Origin: Brettanomyces bruxellensis
Lineage: Eukaryota > Ascomycota > Pichiomycetes > Pichiales > Pichiaceae
Reading direction: 5' to 3'
NCBI RefSeq assembly: GCF_011074885.1
Contig: NC_054686.1
Location: 868,001-932,000 of the forward strand
Length of the DNA: 64,000 nt
A program made the translations under genes and the position numbers. A model generated the notes under the pieces. The model ran no database searches and was not told where the DNA came from. It saw nothing but the letters and a program-made list of their open reading frames with translations. Shown here in pieces: positions 37,794 through 48,508 of this stretch. Each line of letters opens with the position of its first letter. The first letter of the stretch is position 1.

Positions 37794-38660
37794 CTAAATC
37801 TTGGATTTTAATTTGGCAAGGAGCATTTCTGGATAAGAATTAATGGTGTTAATGTTACCCATCTGCCAGAATCCACCATCAACTACCAAAATGGTGCCTG
37901 TGATAAAGGATGAGGCTTTACTGAAGAGAAATATGGTAGCATTGGCAATATCTGATTTTTTCCCGACACGCTGGATCGGGATCTTCCTTGAGAATTGTTT
38001 ATTTTCCTGAACTATCCGGTTAAAGCCCTCCGTATCCCCTATTGGGCCTGGTGCTATACAATTCACCCTAATGCCCAACGGTCCAAATTCCACTGCAAGT
38101 GATCTTGCTAAAGCATCAATCCCCGACTTGGCAGCCGAGACATGACTCTGAAATGGCACTCCATAATAATGTAGGGTTGCAGATATGAAAATAATACTGC
38201 CTTTTGTAGATTTGAGGTCCTCAAAGCATGCTTTAACAGTGTTGAACGTTCCGATAAGATCAATATCGATTACTGCTTTAAATGCATTCACAGACAGATG
38301 ATTGAAATCTGCCATGAAGTTCCCGGCTGCACCACAAACAAGAAAATCGATTTTGCCAAGCCTTTCCGAGGTATTCCTAACGGCTGAACGAATTTTTTCA
38401 AAATTCCTCACATCGCAATTACCGAATCCAATTACATTGGCCTTATTGTCTACCTCTTTATATTCGCCAAGTTCTTGAACAGCCAGTTTCACTTTTTTGG
38501 CATTCCGACCAACAATACTAATGGAACATCCTAATCTGATTAATGCCTTTGCCTGCTCCTTGCAGATATCACCGGAGCCCCCTGTAAGTAGACATACTTT
38601 GCCTTTGAACAAATTCTCTTGCCAGATGGTCGCGTAATTGTCTTCGCTAGTAATATTCAT
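37794..38660 (-). CDS. SPS19: Peroxisomal 2,4-dienoyl-CoA reductase (SDR family)
   Basis: The protein has 288 residues and an ATG at 38660. The Rossmann nucleotide-binding loop is LLTGGSGDICKEQAKALIRL, the TGG-x-G-x-I form of dienoyl-CoA reductases rather than the usual TGxxxGxG. LVCGAAGNFMADFNHLSVNA and HVSAAKSGIDALARSLAVEF are also characteristic; the conserved Lys stands in the AAKSG motif, and the classical YxxxK tyrosine is not at its usual place, as in this subfamily. The C-terminus is KSKI, a plausible PTS1 variant (S-K-I) for peroxisomal import. The enzyme uses NADPH to reduce 2,4-dienoyl-CoA in the oxidation of unsaturated fatty acids with even-position double bonds. Length matches Sps19 (about 290). 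Confidence 0.88.
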   Translation of the reverse strand: MNITSEDNYATIWQENLFKGKVCLLTGGSGDICKEQAKALIRLGCSISIVGRNAKKVKLAVQELGEYKEVDNKANVIGFGNCDVRNFEKIRSAVRNTSERLGKIDFLVCGAAGNFMADFNHLSVNAFKAVIDIDLIGTFNTVKACFEDLKSTKGSIIFISATLHYYGVPFQSHVSAAKSGIDALARSLAVEFGPLGIRVNCIAPGPIGDTEGFNRIVQENKQFSRKIPIQRVGKKSDIANATIFLFSKASSFITGTILVVDGGFWQMGNINTINSYPEMLLAKLKSKI

Positions 38661-39054
38661 TCCTGTTCTGTTTTACGTTGTTCTTATTTTGAAATTCAGC
38701 TAGTTGTAAATAGAGAAATATCACATTGAGGAATTAAGTCCATTTGCCAGATTAATATATTGTTCAACTACATATATAACTGGTGGCAGGTGACGCTTGC
38801 ATTTATATAAATATTTATTTTGTTTCCTGTGTTTTTCTTGCTAACCCCGCTCAAAACTAGTTGTGCCGATTTACCGTTGCACCTACCCCACAATTTTTCT
38901 TATTTTTTCTTTTCATCTTTTTATTTTTACTTCTTCTTTTTTTATCTTCATCTCATTTTTCTGCTTTCATATCAAGAGACATACAAGCATTACTTTCAAA
39001 AAGTGCTGAATTAGATTACGAAAAAATGTACGTATATTAATTGATCCACACATG
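38661..39054. other. SPS19 upstream region / BEM2 3' region
   Basis: About 390 bases with a T/C-rich tract (about 38895-38965). I see no gene and no convincing oleate-response element. Confidence 0.4.
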
Positions 39055-42000
39055 TCAATATGCAGCCTCTAGTGTGTCCAAAGACTCATCAGCTTTTGAG
39101 AAAACCTTCTCGTAGTTCACTATAAGATCCTCACAAACAAACGTCATTAGTCCAAAGTATTTACGAAGGTTTTCTGGATCGCATCCCTCAATCAAGCTCC
39201 CTCCCAAAATGGTTGCCAAGTTCGAAGGTGTCATTTTGTTAAACTGCTGATACTCAACAACAAGCTTTAAATGCCGAATAATCCTCTCGAGAAGATTGTA
39301 GTTGTATACTGGAAGCTTCTTGAAGATATTCCGATACACATCAATTCTGCCTGCATCTTTTGATAGTTTTTTCACTTCAAGAAAATCGCCAACAATGGCA
39401 TCACCAATCAGGGGATCTGGAAGCTCTCTTAGATAGCACTTGATGCATCCGGTCAAATTATGAACATCAAAAACCAGTTGATCCTCCATATTGAAGTCTC
39501 CCATATGGTTGATCTTATCCTTAATCTTTTGAATGGCAGCCAAAGAAGCACTTCTTCTATAAAGTCCAACCTCTTCAAGACCCCTGTACTCCAATTCACT
39601 GAGTATCTTCTCTATGATATTAGGGATAACGCTTCCCTCCCTCATGCAAACAAACTCCGGTGGAACTCCGAACACCATATTGTTTGGCACACCCATACTT
39701 GGTCTATTTAGGGTATGCGAAAAGAACCAATGCCGGTGTGAATAATTAATCAATTTCAACCACTCAGCCCTAATAGGCTCACTGGGAGCTTGGAAGCAGT
39801 ACTCTTTAGCTGAGTTGTTTCCCGAGTCAAGCTTGAAACTATTGTCCGTCACGTAAGTGGCAAACACCGAAAATTCTTTGAGGTTCACCGTGAACAATAT
39901 CTTTGGCTTGCGCTCAGCCAAAAATGTTGCAGCACTTGGTAGCTCACGTATTGCCAGAGGCTTCTTTGCAGTATCCGGAATAGTGATGGAGCTTCTGCTG
40001 AGACCCAAACTGTGGGATTTTCTGCTGAATAACCCGCCAAACCTGAAACGACCAGCTTTAGATCCAGTGGTCATAATTGAACTTGCAGCACTGCTAATGC
40101 TTGCACCAGTCTTGTGTCTGCTTTCCATAAAATTTTGACGGGTTTCACTAGTAGCTATAGGATAACCACTCACCGAGTTTGAATTGTAACCAGACAATTT
40201 TAATCTGTGCTGCATCGTAGTATCAACATTGCCGCTCAACTTCTCCGCATCAACTCTTCGTCCGGGAATCTTCATGATCTGCCTCAAAAAGAGGCTTTTT
40301 TTAGTTGCCTCTAAGGAAAGTAACTTCCGTTGCTCCTTTATATACGAAGAAAAGAGCTCTAAAGAGCCTTGTCCCAAGGAATTACCCTCAGTTCGAGCAG
40401 ATTCAAATATTGCTTTTAAATCCAAAGGCCGCACGGCAAAGTGTAGTAAAAATTCAAACTTCGAGTTACCATTGAGCCTTGAAGTGGACTTCGGAACCAT
40501 GGTGACACTATTAACAACACAATTGTAGGCAAACCTGTCCTTGTCGAAGTTCACCAAGTTTGTGTTCTTAACATACATGTTTGGAATAAAACAGGTAACT
40601 GAAAGAAGGCATTGCATAATCCAACCGGGGCAAGGTGTCAAAGGATCATAGTCCAATGCCTCAGAGGATATGGAGTCAATATTAGGAATCAAGTCATCGA
40701 TTGTCTCAAAGGAGGTGTACGAAGACTTTTCAGGATCCACAAGCTTGGCTGCACTCACCCAATCCGCCCCAAAAGCTCTACTTTCTGGAGAAACAAGAAT
40801 GTTCGAAAGACATGATTCAATGAGCGACGGAACCCTTGGTGAAATGCTACACTCTTCATCAGTATCGCTTAGCTTGAACAAGTTCAAATCTTCCATCGAA
40901 GTCCTGCAAATCGACAGAATCTTCAAAACAGCAGCCATGACTTCAATTCGATCCTCCTGAGGCAATGCTGGATCACAAATCTGTATGGAAAAGTAATTTT
41001 TAAGCCGGACATAAAACTGGAATATCGCTTTAACAGTCAATGGGAACTTATCAATCACAAAGTACAACTTCTTGTCCTTATGGTCATCACTCTTCTCAAC
41101 ATCAACCAAGGTATCTATCCAATGATATATGTTAGAGATGCCGAGCAACTCATCTGGTGTATCCAAACTCTGAACATCATAATTGAACAAGCTGAGATTC
41201 GATTTAGCGGTCAACACTTCAAGAATTGAAAACGACTCTATCCAATCCTGTATCGTAATATCTGACGTGATTCTTCTGATGGTGTCATCCAGACCTTCAA
41301 TAAATTCCAAGACTTTTTCATTCTTTCTCCAGTCTGGTAACTTTCTATCCTCTGGGATCTTAGTTAACTGCGATGTAAATTTAAGCATTGGAGCATTAAT
41401 CATAGGTGAATAACAATTCTTCAAATATTGCTCGCAGGTACCCGTAAAGGAACGCTCCATCTCTTTCAAGATTTTCTCAATCGAACCAATGAATTCTCTA
41501 TCGTACCTCTTCCGTCTCAACGACTTCAGAACATCCTTCCATTTTATCTTAATCTCCACCTCAATCTGCTCCAGTAAGTTCTCGATCAGATCACGAGTGT
41601 TTAAGTCATCCACAAAATGGTCGAAGTAAAACTCAAAAAGAGTGTGAAGACTTTCAACAACACCAAGCTGTATCTGAGAGACGAATTTCCAATTAACCTT
41701 TGCCGAATCTGTTTCATTCAGAACGTTACTCCAGTTTGGAAACTGAAACTTGGATCCAGCAACCCCTTCAGAACCATTCTTCGTCTTTCTAGATTTAGAT
41801 GCATCTATCGAAAGTGCGCAGGATTGTGCCCCATCAAATCTATCACGGAGACCACAAATCAACTTGTATGGAGAGCAGAAGCACCTGTAAACAGCGAAGA
41901 AGGTAATGGTGAACGTGCCCTGATCCATCTTGAGAGAAACCAACCTTGGACTTGTGGATGTGGAGTTAGCGTACTGCCTCAATTCCTCCTCCTTAATTCT

Positions 42001-45000
42001 AGAGCTAAATATAGACGAAGTTAACACCAACAAGTCAATCAACCGATCTGTTGAAGCAGCCTTTGCAAGAATTGGTACCGTTAGTTGATCCTGGTTATAT
42101 GCGTTGGATTCAGAATCAACAACGCGTGAAGACGTGCTTGAAGTATGTATACTGTCGCGCTCCAAAGAATCCCTAACATGACTCTGGTATGAGCTGAGAT
42201 AGTTATCCAAGTTGAAGCTGCTTGTTGAATAACTGCTGAATCTCTTGGTGCTGCTATTCTCCGTGAATAGAATACTGGATGGTCTTGATTTGCTTGTACG
42301 TCTGGAATCATGCGATTCGATCCGCTCGGAAAGTTCCAAAACACACTTGAATATTATCGAATCATCGCCCTCCTGAAACTCGAACGTATCAATGTTGAAG
42401 AGATCCCGGATATGCTTCAAGAAGGTGTTCCTCATTGTCTCCGAACTGTGACGTTCACCTTTAATAGTATCGCTTTTCATCACACTCGATAAGTTGGATG
42501 CGCTCTTCTTCAAAACGTTCTGTGCCAAGTCAAGACCCCCAATGGCACCAATCAACGACTTGCGATCGTATATCTCGTACGTGTCAAGAACTTTGGGGAA
42601 CAATATGGATGGATAAGATCCCAAAAAGAGCGGGCTTCGGGACTCGTTGTGATACCGGAAATACTGACCATCAAAGGGAGGCTCAGCCTCTAAAGACTCC
42701 TTGAACGTATCCTTGAGAGAGTAAGGTGGATGCTTCACTCTGTAGGAAACAGCACGTGTTAAATCTCGAGCAAGTTCAGCATTCATACGACCACATTCAC
42801 CAGTCGAAGATCCCAAAGCCTTTGCAGAGCTTGAGTCTCTGACTCCATTATAAAACTCATCCCACTTGGAAACAGAGTAGTCTGCCTTTTGGCTAAACTG
42901 GCAAAACGAGCGAACAAAGTCACCCGGCAAGGTGTCATTACCATGATCTGTGGAAAATCTGATGTCACCATAGTAAGGAATGACCTCTTTCTTGGCATAG
43001 TCTCTTCCGATCCCAGCAGGAACAAGTACGCGGTACCTAATAACAAACGGTTTGACGGATAACCGCTGACGAACCTCATAGATGATTGGTGCCCACGAAG
43101 AACGAACCATATCGATTGTTTTACCATCTATCAACGACCACACCCTCTTCAGTCTAAGAATAGGTACCGAGCAAATGAACGAGGCAATTCCAAGCCAACT
43201 CACCATGTTCCCGTTTCTGTAAAGATATTCTCCGAGTAAAACCCACTTCTCGAGTACATGTGCTCTCTTTGATTCGTTGGATTTCACGGAAAAATCTTCA
43301 AACAAATGATGTGCAATGATCCTGGCAAGATAGTGGAGATCGTTATTGGCGTCAAAAATAAGGAAGTTCTTTCTCCAATAGCTGTAGCTAGAATGTATCC
43401 TATCCAGAGACAAGGAACGATCCGACCGTGGATTCCACGAATCTAAGAAATGGTGATCCAATGAATTGATCTCATAAGCCAAAATGTGGATCGGATAAGA
43501 TAGAAACTTATCGGCAGTGAGTGAATCCAAGGACAGGCCAATGTCTAAATCCTCAAAGTCAGTCAACTGCCTGAGAGTCTTCTGTCTGTTGTGAATTCCG
43601 AGTTTGAGCTCGTTGCAGTCACAGAATTCATCCAGCATCACAAGAACGTTCCACACACTTCTAAGAGCAGACTCATCAAGCAATATTCCACAAAACTGCT
43701 CCGTAATAGCCTTCAAGCAGTCAGATATCCGAGAAACCATGATCTCGCGTGATTCAAACGGGATAATTACCATCATTTTATCGGACATATCTGGATGATC
43801 TGGAGATCCAAAGCGATCGTTCAGAGATGGGCCGGCGGATTCGCTAATAAACATCTTTAGAAAAGTTTCAAAATAGAGAAGAGATATCTCTATAGGCGAG
43901 ATCATTGGGAGAATGTTTATAAGCTTGTCAGCAACATCCTGTGATGGATAAAATGCGATGGTATGGCAAATACTCTCGATTGTTCCGCCCAAAATGGTAC
44001 CATTCTGATCCTCAAAGTGAAGATCTGGATGCGGACAAATGCATGATCTATACTTAATTTTCACGAATGATGGAATTTCGCATCCCTTCTGGTGGTTGGA
44101 ATCAATGGATTCTAGGTTGACAGATGAATGCGATGCGTGATGTTGAACGGTCGGCTTGTTTTCCGTGAGAAACTTCTTCTGTTCAGTGATGTTTCTCTCA
44201 AGTTGGTGAATATTCATAATTTGCTCACCTAGCGCACCTTCAGATAGTGAGATGCTCTCAAGCTTCTGTGTAAGCTTCTTCATGTTGTCAATTGACTTGA
44301 TATCGTGCGTTGGAGCGTAACGCATCGATTTTGTTGGTGATGCAGTAACACTACTAGGCAGAGAGTTGGTATTCGACTTGTTCACCCCGGCATTCTCAGC
44401 AATAGCCAGTGCATGAAGTTTAATTTCCTTCTGGATATCATCCTGGTTGTTAAAAGATGATGTATCCGCATTGGACTTCAAATCTGCAATAGCAGCACTA
44501 GCGGCATCGCCAGAAGTAGAGACCATGGTTTTTGCTTCTTCATCTTCATCTTCAACAAAATGTGAAACTGCAGCCAGCTCCTGTGGTGGACGATACACGT
44601 AAAGCATGGAGCCTTTAAGTTCCGCACGACACAAATTTAGATGCTCTGGATCCTTGGAGTTCTCATCGACAATATTGAGCCAATCGCACTTGATAGTGGT
44701 CACATCCCACTCCGGATCCACTAACTTCTGAACTCCATGTCTTTGCCTGGGGACTGGATTGTTATCGGTGACATTCTGGTGAAATAAAGAGGCTGATGAG
44801 GACTTTTTGGATGAAAGCGTATGAAAAATTCCGGTTCGATGAGATCCCTGCTCCTGTGAATCATCACCTCCGGATGAAATATTGGAAGAAGCGTCCTGCT
44901 TCAAGAAATTCAGTCCTTTCTCGGCAATCACCGAGGCTCTTTTGCTCACTCGAGAAGATGAGCCGAAAATCGACGAAGTCTCCTCTTGAAGACTCTCAAG

Positions 45001-45090
45001 TTCCGAAACACTATCATGAACCTTGTGCTTTCCGTGCTTACCATGGACCAAGCTGTGTCTTCTCTCACGCCGACTAAGGAATTTTCTCAT
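39055..45090 (-). CDS. BEM2: Rho GTPase-activating protein Bem2
   Basis: The open frame continues upstream to 45366, but the first 92 residues are a hydrophobic, promoter-like translation. The ATG at 45090 (MRKFLSRRERRHSLVHGKHG) gives 2011 residues against 2167 in S. cerevisiae. A long Ser-rich N-terminus precedes a RasGEF-like region (about 560-760, HILAYEINSLDHHFLDSWNP through EKWVLLGEYLYRNGNMVSWL). A PH domain (about 1650-1790) follows, then the C-terminal RhoGAP domain (about 1795-1990): VFGVPPEFVCMREGSVIPNI with the catalytic arginine in EEVGLYRRSAS. Bem2 inactivates Cdc42/Rho1 and controls bud emergence and cytokinesis. The RasGEF-like part is thought not to act as an exchange factor. 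A small undetected 5' exon cannot be excluded. Confidence 0.9.
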   Translation of the reverse strand: MRKFLSRRERRHSLVHGKHGKHKVHDSVSELESLQEETSSIFGSSSRVSKRASVIAEKGLNFLKQDASSNISSGGDDSQEQGSHRTGIFHTLSSKKSSSASLFHQNVTDNNPVPRQRHGVQKLVDPEWDVTTIKCDWLNIVDENSKDPEHLNLCRAELKGSMLYVYRPPQELAAVSHFVEDEDEEAKTMVSTSGDAASAAIADLKSNADTSSFNNQDDIQKEIKLHALAIAENAGVNKSNTNSLPSSVTASPTKSMRYAPTHDIKSIDNMKKLTQKLESISLSEGALGEQIMNIHQLERNITEQKKFLTENKPTVQHHASHSSVNLESIDSNHQKGCEIPSFVKIKYRSCICPHPDLHFEDQNGTILGGTIESICHTIAFYPSQDVADKLINILPMISPIEISLLYFETFLKMFISESAGPSLNDRFGSPDHPDMSDKMMVIIPFESREIMVSRISDCLKAITEQFCGILLDESALRSVWNVLVMLDEFCDCNELKLGIHNRQKTLRQLTDFEDLDIGLSLDSLTADKFLSYPIHILAYEINSLDHHFLDSWNPRSDRSLSLDRIHSSYSYWRKNFLIFDANNDLHYLARIIAHHLFEDFSVKSNESKRAHVLEKWVLLGEYLYRNGNMVSWLGIASFICSVPILRLKRVWSLIDGKTIDMVRSSWAPIIYEVRQRLSVKPFVIRYRVLVPAGIGRDYAKKEVIPYYGDIRFSTDHGNDTLPGDFVRSFCQFSQKADYSVSKWDEFYNGVRDSSSAKALGSSTGECGRMNAELARDLTRAVSYRVKHPPYSLKDTFKESLEAEPPFDGQYFRYHNESRSPLFLGSYPSILFPKVLDTYEIYDRKSLIGAIGGLDLAQNVLKKSASNLSSVMKSDTIKGERHSSETMRNTFLKHIRDLFNIDTFEFQEGDDSIIFKCVLELSERIESHDSRRTSKSRPSSILFTENSSTKRFSSYSTSSFNLDNYLSSYQSHVRDSLERDSIHTSSTSSRVVDSESNAYNQDQLTVPILAKAASTDRLIDLLVLTSSIFSSRIKEEELRQYANSTSTSPRLVSLKMDQGTFTITFFAVYRCFCSPYKLICGLRDRFDGAQSCALSIDASKSRKTKNGSEGVAGSKFQFPNWSNVLNETDSAKVNWKFVSQIQLGVVESLHTLFEFYFDHFVDDLNTRDLIENLLEQIEVEIKIKWKDVLKSLRRKRYDREFIGSIEKILKEMERSFTGTCEQYLKNCYSPMINAPMLKFTSQLTKIPEDRKLPDWRKNEKVLEFIEGLDDTIRRITSDITIQDWIESFSILEVLTAKSNLSLFNYDVQSLDTPDELLGISNIYHWIDTLVDVEKSDDHKDKKLYFVIDKFPLTVKAIFQFYVRLKNYFSIQICDPALPQEDRIEVMAAVLKILSICRTSMEDLNLFKLSDTDEECSISPRVPSLIESCLSNILVSPESRAFGADWVSAAKLVDPEKSSYTSFETIDDLIPNIDSISSEALDYDPLTPCPGWIMQCLLSVTCFIPNMYVKNTNLVNFDKDRFAYNCVVNSVTMVPKSTSRLNGNSKFEFLLHFAVRPLDLKAIFESARTEGNSLGQGSLELFSSYIKEQRKLLSLEATKKSLFLRQIMKIPGRRVDAEKLSGNVDTTMQHRLKLSGYNSNSVSGYPIATSETRQNFMESRHKTGASISSAASSIMTTGSKAGRFRFGGLFSRKSHSLGLSRSSITIPDTAKKPLAIRELPSAATFLAERKPKILFTVNLKEFSVFATYVTDNSFKLDSGNNSAKEYCFQAPSEPIRAEWLKLINYSHRHWFFSHTLNRPSMGVPNNMVFGVPPEFVCMREGSVIPNIIEKILSELEYRGLEEVGLYRRSASLAAIQKIKDKINHMGDFNMEDQLVFDVHNLTGCIKCYLRELPDPLIGDAIVGDFLEVKKLSKDAGRIDVYRNIFKKLPVYNYNLLERIIRHLKLVVEYQQFNKMTPSNLATILGGSLIEGCDPENLRKYFGLMTFVCEDLIVNYEKVFSKADESLDTLEAAY

Positions 45091-47488
45091 TTCAAAGTTA
45101 TCTAGCAAAAGGATGAGAAGTACAACGGAAAAAAACGAATGAATTGGCAACGATCTGAAAAGTTGGAAAAAGATCGTGAATGAATGAAGTATTGATAAGT
45201 TCCGGCTTAAGCAATGATCGATGATAAGTACGAGAATCGGTGAATCTAATATCTTCTCTTTACTGGTATAGATTGAACACGAATTATGAATCGAAATAAT
45301 GAATGTAGTTAGACTAGATATGACATTCGCGTGTGATCTATGCTTGCACGTTAGACTCGATAGCAAATGGAGAGATGTGAGGAATTTGGCACGAAAAAGA
45401 AGACTGTAAACGGAAGGAAAACACCAAAAGAGAGTACCTTGCTAGAAAATGTCAATTGAAATGTGTATGTCTGGTTGATCGAAAATTGGGATCCGTAAAG
45501 TGGATGTAATTATTTTTCACCATTCCATTATCACCAGGTGCATGTATTCAGGAAGGTTAAATTCCTATTAGGATCACTTTATTTTTTATTTCTTTTTTTC
45601 CTCATGAAATTGTAGCACTAGAAAAACTGGTTTATGCAGGATCTGGCATGCTTCAACTACGCGCGCGCATCTTCAATTATATTTCCACCCGCATTTATTT
45701 CATCATTCCCGGTGATGGACTTTATTGTGCATATTTTTTTCAAAAGCTAACCTCAACAATAGCAGTGCCGCAAAATGCCTGAACTAAACGTAAACAAACA
45801 ATAGGAATGTTGGCACCTGGAAATGAGCAACTGGAATAGATTCAGGAAACAAAGAATCTCTGCTTTTGTCCTACTGAAGTAAATGGACGAATCCTTCAAC
45901 TGGTGATGCTTATCCAGTATAGAGATTTCTTTACGATTTTAAATTCCATACATTTGGTTATCAGGATCACCGTGAATATGTCAAGATTCGTTTTTTATCT
46001 GTTAATATTATTATTATACGTTTTTGCAAGATTTACTGCATGCAATACAATTATTACCGATGGGGAAAAAAATTTAGTGTGACAGTCACAATCAGCTGAC
46101 AAAAAAAAAAAAAAATTAAAAAAGACGCCGTGAGAGAAAAGGCATTAGCAGGTTCAGACATATCAATACATGTAAATAGACAATATATACATATATTTGG
46201 ATCTCATTGGAATTAAACAGGCAACCCAAGTCCGTGCTGTCTCATTGAAAATGATTCTTGTCTGTGTCATGCGAACCCAATATATACACATAGTTCATAT
46301 CTGAGGCGATTCAGGGGAAACTGTAGGGGAACTCAAATATTTTTTTCCTTAGGATAGTCAGTATTCAAACGTTTTTATTATTTCCCGTGAGCAATTTCAT
46401 GTTATTAAAGATATTGAAACGCGTCCCTGAAAAAAATATGTGAAGGAAAATAGCAGAGAGACCTATCTAACATTCAGGGTTGCATTCAAAGGCGGCAAAT
46501 TCCAAAATGAAACTCCGAAAATGGAATAAACGATATGCATGTTGCATTTCTCTAATTCTTTGATTTTTATCAGTTATGTTAGAACATTCGCGGAATGTAA
46601 GCTTGATATTGATGAAATAGATATTAGTATTAGTTTTTTCAGAAGTGATACTTCATATGTCTTTTCTGAGTATGCCTACAGTAACTGTGGGTTACATTGA
46701 TTCTGTAAACAGAAAATTGATTGTGACCCATCTTCTCTGATGAAGTAATTAGGTCATAATGTTCAGTAAATCATTTCTGGCGATGCGTCTTCTGGAAGGT
46801 TTAGATGAATTGGGAATATGTTTAATTTAGTAAATGATCAAAGTATAATGTGCGAAACAGCTTAAGGGATTACTTTAAATTTATTATAATTTTTTTTAGG
46901 TTACTTTTTGATACGTTCGTTCAGCGACCCAGATACTCAATATACATCTTTTCTATCTAAACTTACATACCAAATCACTAAACAATATAAGGACTCTAGC
47001 GGTAAATAATAATAACAACCATAGGCATAATTATGGAAGGAGTAAAGAATTAACTGCATTCTTGATCTATCAATAAATTTGTCATAAATTTGCCGATCGT
47101 CGAACTTAAAGTGGGGGCTTTATTACACTATAGACAAAACGCTCCAATACATTAACATACATTTTGTTATCAATAGAAGCATACTATCTTTTTCTTAGTA
47201 TCCAAAAGAGAGTATAATTAATCAGGATGCAATATTATACGGAAGGTGGTAATGTCGCAAATTTGAGCAAGCTCTGCCAATATTTAGAGCCATAGACAAA
47301 TTGATGGGATCAAAACACTAAAACGCAAAAGATACAGAAACAGATTATTAAGAACAGCGTCAGCGAAAATTGAATTAAAATGCTCCTAGTTAAATACAAA
47401 TTAACTTTTATTGCGGTATGTGCACAGCTTCAAATGGTCAAACGTCAAAAACCAAAGTGGACATGCACGTAATAATGACAATTCTTAC
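45091..47488. other. Long BEM2 upstream spacer
   Basis: About 2.4 kb lies between the BEM2 start and the MYG1 stop. It contains TACGCGCGCG at 45658-45667, an A14 run near 46100 and one ACGCGT at about 46426. No coding frame, tRNA-like B box or repeat is visible. Confidence 0.4.
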
Positions 47489-48508
47489 TTACAAGGATAA
47501 CTTAGCAAGTTTGAGAGCGCCTTCTTTTGACTCGACACCTCCAGTGAATCCTGCGGCATGGATAAAAACACAATTTGGAATTCCAGTCTTGTCACTCAAA
47601 GCCTGATCTCTAAGACCTCTCCATTCTGCAGGAAGCTTCTTTCTAGAATCAAACGAGCTGGCACTAACAGGCACAGCAGTGATTCTCCAGTTGTTGTTGC
47701 TATCTGGGAATAAAACATACAAGATCTGTCCTTCGACATTATTGCTCTTCTCTATGTTATATATATGCTCTTTCCAGGGAACATACTGATTCATGAGAAT
47801 GATTTTTCCGCTTTTATCCACGGAGAATCTCTCATCAAAAGCCTTTTGCACGTACTGCTTTGCAGGGAGAAAAGATTTGCCGATGTAGTTCAAAAACTGC
47901 ATAAATGCCTTACCCATCAACTGGGAGGCCACTTGAAACTGTGCATCAAAATCTGCATCTGTAGGATCTGAATCCCAAGAAGGGTTTAAGTTCGCAACTG
48001 TACCGGCAAGACTGAAGTTCCGGTCATGGAACTTGGGAATCAAGTCATTTTGATTTGCATACTTATTGATACCGTTGTCATTAGCGTCAATAGCTTCAAC
48101 GAAATCTTTGTAAACTCTGTCATAAACAAAGTCGATGTCTTTAGCGTTCTTTCCAGTACTAAATCCTAGCACAGAGCATATGATTTCCTTTCCAAAATGC
48201 TTGAACACCAATCCGGCAGAAGAAAGTTTGGTCTTGTACTGATGATTGAATGTTCCAGTGAACTCTCTTTGATGATGATCAAAAAACTTCTTTCCATCGT
48301 ACTTTCCACTCACATCCACGACAATATCAGATGCTTCCCAATCGGCCGGCTTTCTTGACCTCACAACTTTGGCGTTGGAAAATCTTCCAAGAAGCTTAAG
48401 CATAAAGACAGCCAATGTTTCATCGGCATGAAAAGTTCCTGAGTGCGTACAAATTTGAAGAATTTTAGTAGACATCTTTCTTTTCTTTAATTCTGGTTGA
48501 GCTGTCAT
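47489..48508 (-). CDS. MYG1: Myg1-type DHH-family exonuclease
   Basis: The first ATG is at 48508 (a TTG precedes it), giving 339 residues; a second start at 48475 (MSTKILQICTHSGTFHADE) is where family alignment usually begins. The metal-binding and catalytic motifs of the MYG1/UPF0160 family are present: THSGTFHADETLAVFMLKLL, then DIVVDVSGKYDGKKFFDHHQ with the DHH-type His pair, and EAIDANDNGINKY. The C-terminus contains WRITAVPVSASSFDSRKKLP and FIHAAGFTGG, both typical. Mammalian Myg1 is a 3'-5' RNA exonuclease of nucleus and mitochondria; the yeast ortholog is YER156C. The extra N-terminal KKRK could be a nuclear signal if the first ATG is used. Confidence 0.9.
   Translation of the reverse strand: MTAQPELKKRKMSTKILQICTHSGTFHADETLAVFMLKLLGRFSNAKVVRSRKPADWEASDIVVDVSGKYDGKKFFDHHQREFTGTFNHQYKTKLSSAGLVFKHFGKEIICSVLGFSTGKNAKDIDFVYDRVYKDFVEAIDANDNGINKYANQNDLIPKFHDRNFSLAGTVANLNPSWDSDPTDADFDAQFQVASQLMGKAFMQFLNYIGKSFLPAKQYVQKAFDERFSVDKSGKIILMNQYVPWKEHIYNIEKSNNVEGQILYVLFPDSNNNWRITAVPVSASSFDSRKKLPAEWRGLRDQALSDKTGIPNCVFIHAAGFTGGVESKEGALKLAKLSL

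Noticed and set aside
37246..38660. SSU1 and SPS19 as a co-regulated pair
   Set aside because: Both are on the minus strand, in tandem, with separate promoters; the sulfur motifs lie downstream of SPS19 and upstream of SSU1 only.
45091..45366. 92-residue N-terminal extension of BEM2
   Set aside because: It is hydrophobic, unlike the rest of the protein, and looks like open non-coding sequence; the ATG at 45090 begins a typical basic N-terminus.
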